This document shows positions 5,235 through 6,824 of a stretch of 6,824 nucleotides of DNA, piece by piece. Where the stretch lies: the NCBI GenBank assembly GCA_009703445.1, contig WLGA01000059.1, positions 1 through 6,824 of the forward strand, in the 5' to 3' direction. A model generated the notes under the pieces. It did not search any database and had not been told where the DNA came from. It saw only the letters and a list, made by a program, of their open reading frames with translations. The position numbers and the translations under genes are program-made. Position 1 is the first letter of the stretch, and each line of letters starts with the position of its first letter. This stretch comes from Actinomycetota bacterium (GTDB taxonomy: Bacteria > Actinomycetota > Actinomycetes > Actinomycetales > Microbacteriaceae).

Positions 5235-6235
5235 CCTTCAAGGTGACAATCGCCGATGCAGCTGCACCGCTTTCACGCGCGAAGAATTCCGTGCGCAAAC
5301 CACTTCGCGTGGGTTTGGTTCAAACCAAGTGGCATGCCGACGCCGCCGAGCACGAAGCCGTGTTGCTTGATGGAATTCGCCTGGCTGCACAAAACGGCGC
5401 AGAGATTGTCTTCTTGCCTGAACTAACCCTCAGCCGTTACATGGCAGACACCCTGCCAACCGGCACCCCAAATGCCCTGGCCGAGCAACTAGACGGCGGA
5501 CCAACCCACGTTTTGGCTGCCAAAGCTGCCGCCGAAAACGACGTGTACGTGCACATTTCCCTGTATGAACATGAAAATAGCGCGGATGGCCGCGGCCTGA
5601 ACTGCGCGATTATTGTTGCCCCGACTGGCGAAATCATTGCTCGCACTCCCAAACTGCACATTCCCGTGACGGCTGGCTATTACGAAGACCAATACTTCGC
5701 CCCTGGGCCAGCCGATGGCGAGCCATACCCGGTTTATGAAGTCGAATTTGCCGAAACCACAGCCAACATTGGGTTGCCGACCTGCTGGGATGAGTGGTTC
5801 CCGGAGGTTACCCGCAACTACAGCCTTCGCGGTGCCGAGGTATTGGCCTATCCGACTGCAATCGGTTCTGAACCAGATCACCCAGACTTCGACACCGAGC
5901 CGCTTTGGCGCCAGGTCATCGTCGGCAACGGCATCGCCAATGGAACCTTTATGGTGGTCCCAAACCGCTATGGCAACGAGGGCTCGATCACTTTCTACGG
6001 CAGCAGTTTTATTAGTGACCCATACGGGCGAATTTTGGCGCGCTCGGGCCGAGATGGCGACGAGGTTCTGGTCGCCGACCTAGATCTCGACCAGCGCCGT
6101 GACTGGCTAGACCTGTTCCCGTTCCTGGCAACCCGACGCCCTGACACCTATGACATGCTTACCGAGGCGGTTGTGAACCCGAGAACCGAATCTGGTGATG
6201 GCCTCGAAGGCGGCATAGCCGGAGTCAGTTACTAG
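5231..6235 (+). CDS. aguB: Nitrilase-superfamily amidase, N-carbamoylputrescine amidase (AguB)-like
   Basis: A 334-aa cytoplasmic carbon-nitrogen hydrolase. The Glu-Lys-Cys triad is visible as Glu64 (FLPELTLS), Lys141 (KLHIP) and Cys185 (LPTCWDEWFPE). The segments CWDEWFPE, PTAIGSEP, FYGSSFISDPYG and the late RRPDTYD match AguB, which hydrolyses N-carbamoylputrescine to putrescine, CO2 and ammonia. The protein is about 40 residues longer than typical AguB; some 24 of these form an N-terminal extension before the first strand (PLRVGLVQTKW). GLPTC in place of the usual (V/L)ICWD-type lead-in to the catalytic cysteine suggests a distinct subgroup. Its ATG overlaps the decarboxylase stop (ATGA) and its stop overlaps the agmatine deiminase start (TAGTG), so the three are surely co-translated. 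Family is secure; the exact substrate rests on similarity and context. Confidence 0.87.
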   Translation: MTFKVTIADAAAPLSRAKNSVRKPLRVGLVQTKWHADAAEHEAVLLDGIRLAAQNGAEIVFLPELTLSRYMADTLPTGTPNALAEQLDGGPTHVLAAKAAAENDVYVHISLYEHENSADGRGLNCAIIVAPTGEIIARTPKLHIPVTAGYYEDQYFAPGPADGEPYPVYEVEFAETTANIGLPTCWDEWFPEVTRNYSLRGAEVLAYPTAIGSEPDHPDFDTEPLWRQVIVGNGIANGTFMVVPNRYGNEGSITFYGSSFISDPYGRILARSGRDGDEVLVADLDLDQRRDWLDLFPFLATRRPDTYDMLTEAVVNPRTESGDGLEGGIAGVSY

Positions 6236-6824
6236 TGTCGAACTGGTCGATGCCCGCCGAATGGGCAAAACATGAGCGAACCTGGATGGCCTGGCCATCC
6301 AGTGGCTACACCCTCGGCGAAACCGAAGCCGATGCGATGGAGGCTCGCGAGACTTGGGCCGCGGTAGCCAATGCAATCGTGAGATTTGAGCCGGTATCGA
6401 TGCTCTGCGAATCCGACGATCTGGAAATCGCACGAGCCTTTCTAGACCCAAGCGTTGAACTGCTCCCAGCCGAATTGAATGATGCCTGGATGCGTGACAT
6501 CGGGCCCACCTTCGTGAAAGACAACGCTGGCAATCTCGCCGGTGTGAACTGGATTTTCAACGGTTGGGGTGCTCAGCACTGGGCAACCTGGGACAAAGAT
6601 TCAATGGTTGCTGAGGCCATAGATACTGTGATTGGCGTTTCAACGCTTGACTCCCCCTTGATCAACGAAGGCGGAGGTCTGCACGTCAATGGCGCTGGAT
6701 TGGTTCTACTAACCGAAACCGTTCAGCTCGGCGAGGGGCGCAACTCATCCTGGACTAAAGAGGATGTCGAAGCTGAGATTCACTCGAAACTCGGAACACA
6801 GGAAGCAATCTGGTTGAAGCGTGG
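6235..6824 (+). CDS. aguA: Agmatine deiminase, N-terminal part (cut by window edge)
   Basis: 196 codons are present of a family usually about 340-370 aa long; there is no frameshift, the window simply ends. The N-terminus (SMPAEWAKHERTWMAWPSSG), LNDAWMRDIGPTFV (81-94) with Trp85 and Asp88, FNGWG, and INEGGGLHVNGAG (143-155) with Glu145 followed by TETVQL and GRN are hallmarks of the porphyromonas-type PAD/agmatine deiminase family. It converts agmatine to N-carbamoylputrescine and ammonia, the substrate of the amidase encoded just upstream. The catalytic His/Asp motif (GHVDN) and the catalytic cysteine lie beyond the edge and cannot be checked. The GTG at 6235 overlaps the preceding stop (TAGTG) and has GGAG (6221-6224) 10 nt upstream; an ATG at 6250 would give MPAEW and remains possible. 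Confidence 0.92.
   Translation, partial: MSNWSMPAEWAKHERTWMAWPSSGYTLGETEADAMEARETWAAVANAIVRFEPVSMLCESDDLEIARAFLDPSVELLPAELNDAWMRDIGPTFVKDNAGNLAGVNWIFNGWGAQHWATWDKDSMVAEAIDTVIGVSTLDSPLINEGGGLHVNGAGLVLLTETVQLGEGRNSSWTKEDVEAEIHSKLGTQEAIWLKR

Noticed and set aside
5291..5293. GTG as an alternative start for the amidase
   Set aside because: In frame and just before the first nitrilase strand, but it has only a weak GAAGAA upstream, whereas ATG 5231 has GGAG at 5 nt and the typical ATGA overlap. Kept only as a possibility.
6682..6693. HVNG in agmatine deiminase where HVDG is common, suspected loss of a catalytic Asp
   Set aside because: The catalytic His/Asp pair of the family is in the later GHVDN motif, beyond the window edge; the functional residue here is Glu145 of the EGG motif, which is present.

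Overview
The window looks like chromosomal DNA of an actinobacterium, most likely a moderate-GC (mid-50s % by eye, not computed) member of the Microbacteriaceae such as a planktonic freshwater lineage. The evidence is a short SSB-like gene next to ettA (the order of M. tuberculosis Rv2478c-Rv2477c), a GCFWC-type MsrA, tightly packed genes, GTG starts, and several genes with no Shine-Dalgarno sequence that instead carry a -10-like TANNNT exactly 6 nt before the start codon. I see no phage, transposon, CRISPR, tRNA or rRNA. The order is ordinary, but some signals between genes are not.

Minus strand (1-1281, read right to left): msrA (methionine sulfoxide reductase), an ssb-like gene, and the first 26 codons of ettA (ribosome-associated ABC-F ATPase), which runs off the left edge. 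The msrA-ssb gap (650-759) holds small hairpins and a 43-nt stem-loop that ends directly at the ssb Shine-Dalgarno. The ssb-ettA gap (80-178) holds a perfect 11-bp hairpin, probably a terminator, and a possible ettA promoter.

Divergent junction (1282-1303): only 22 bp separate the start codons of msrA and an aldo-keto reductase gene. Its centre is a 10-bp palindrome that reads as a -10 element on both strands, each 6 nt from its start codon, so it looks like a symmetric bidirectional promoter giving two leaderless mRNAs.

Plus strand (1304-6824): seven co-directional genes with almost no spacing. The first four are a YghZ-type aldo-keto reductase, an EamA-family transporter, a thioredoxin, and a 77-aa two-helix membrane protein with two cysteines in its loop. 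The last three are a group II PLP decarboxylase, a nitrilase-family amidase resembling N-carbamoylputrescine amidase (AguB), and agmatine deiminase (AguA, cut by the right edge). A likely internal leaderless promoter before the decarboxylase divides the run into a redox/transport part and an agmatine/putrescine part.

How they work together: thioredoxin is the usual electron donor for MsrA, so the genes on the two sides of the divergent promoter are linked by function. AguA and AguB together convert agmatine to putrescine. The decarboxylase is placed where an arginine decarboxylase would make agmatine, but its family is not one of the usual arginine decarboxylases. That is the most interesting biochemical question here.
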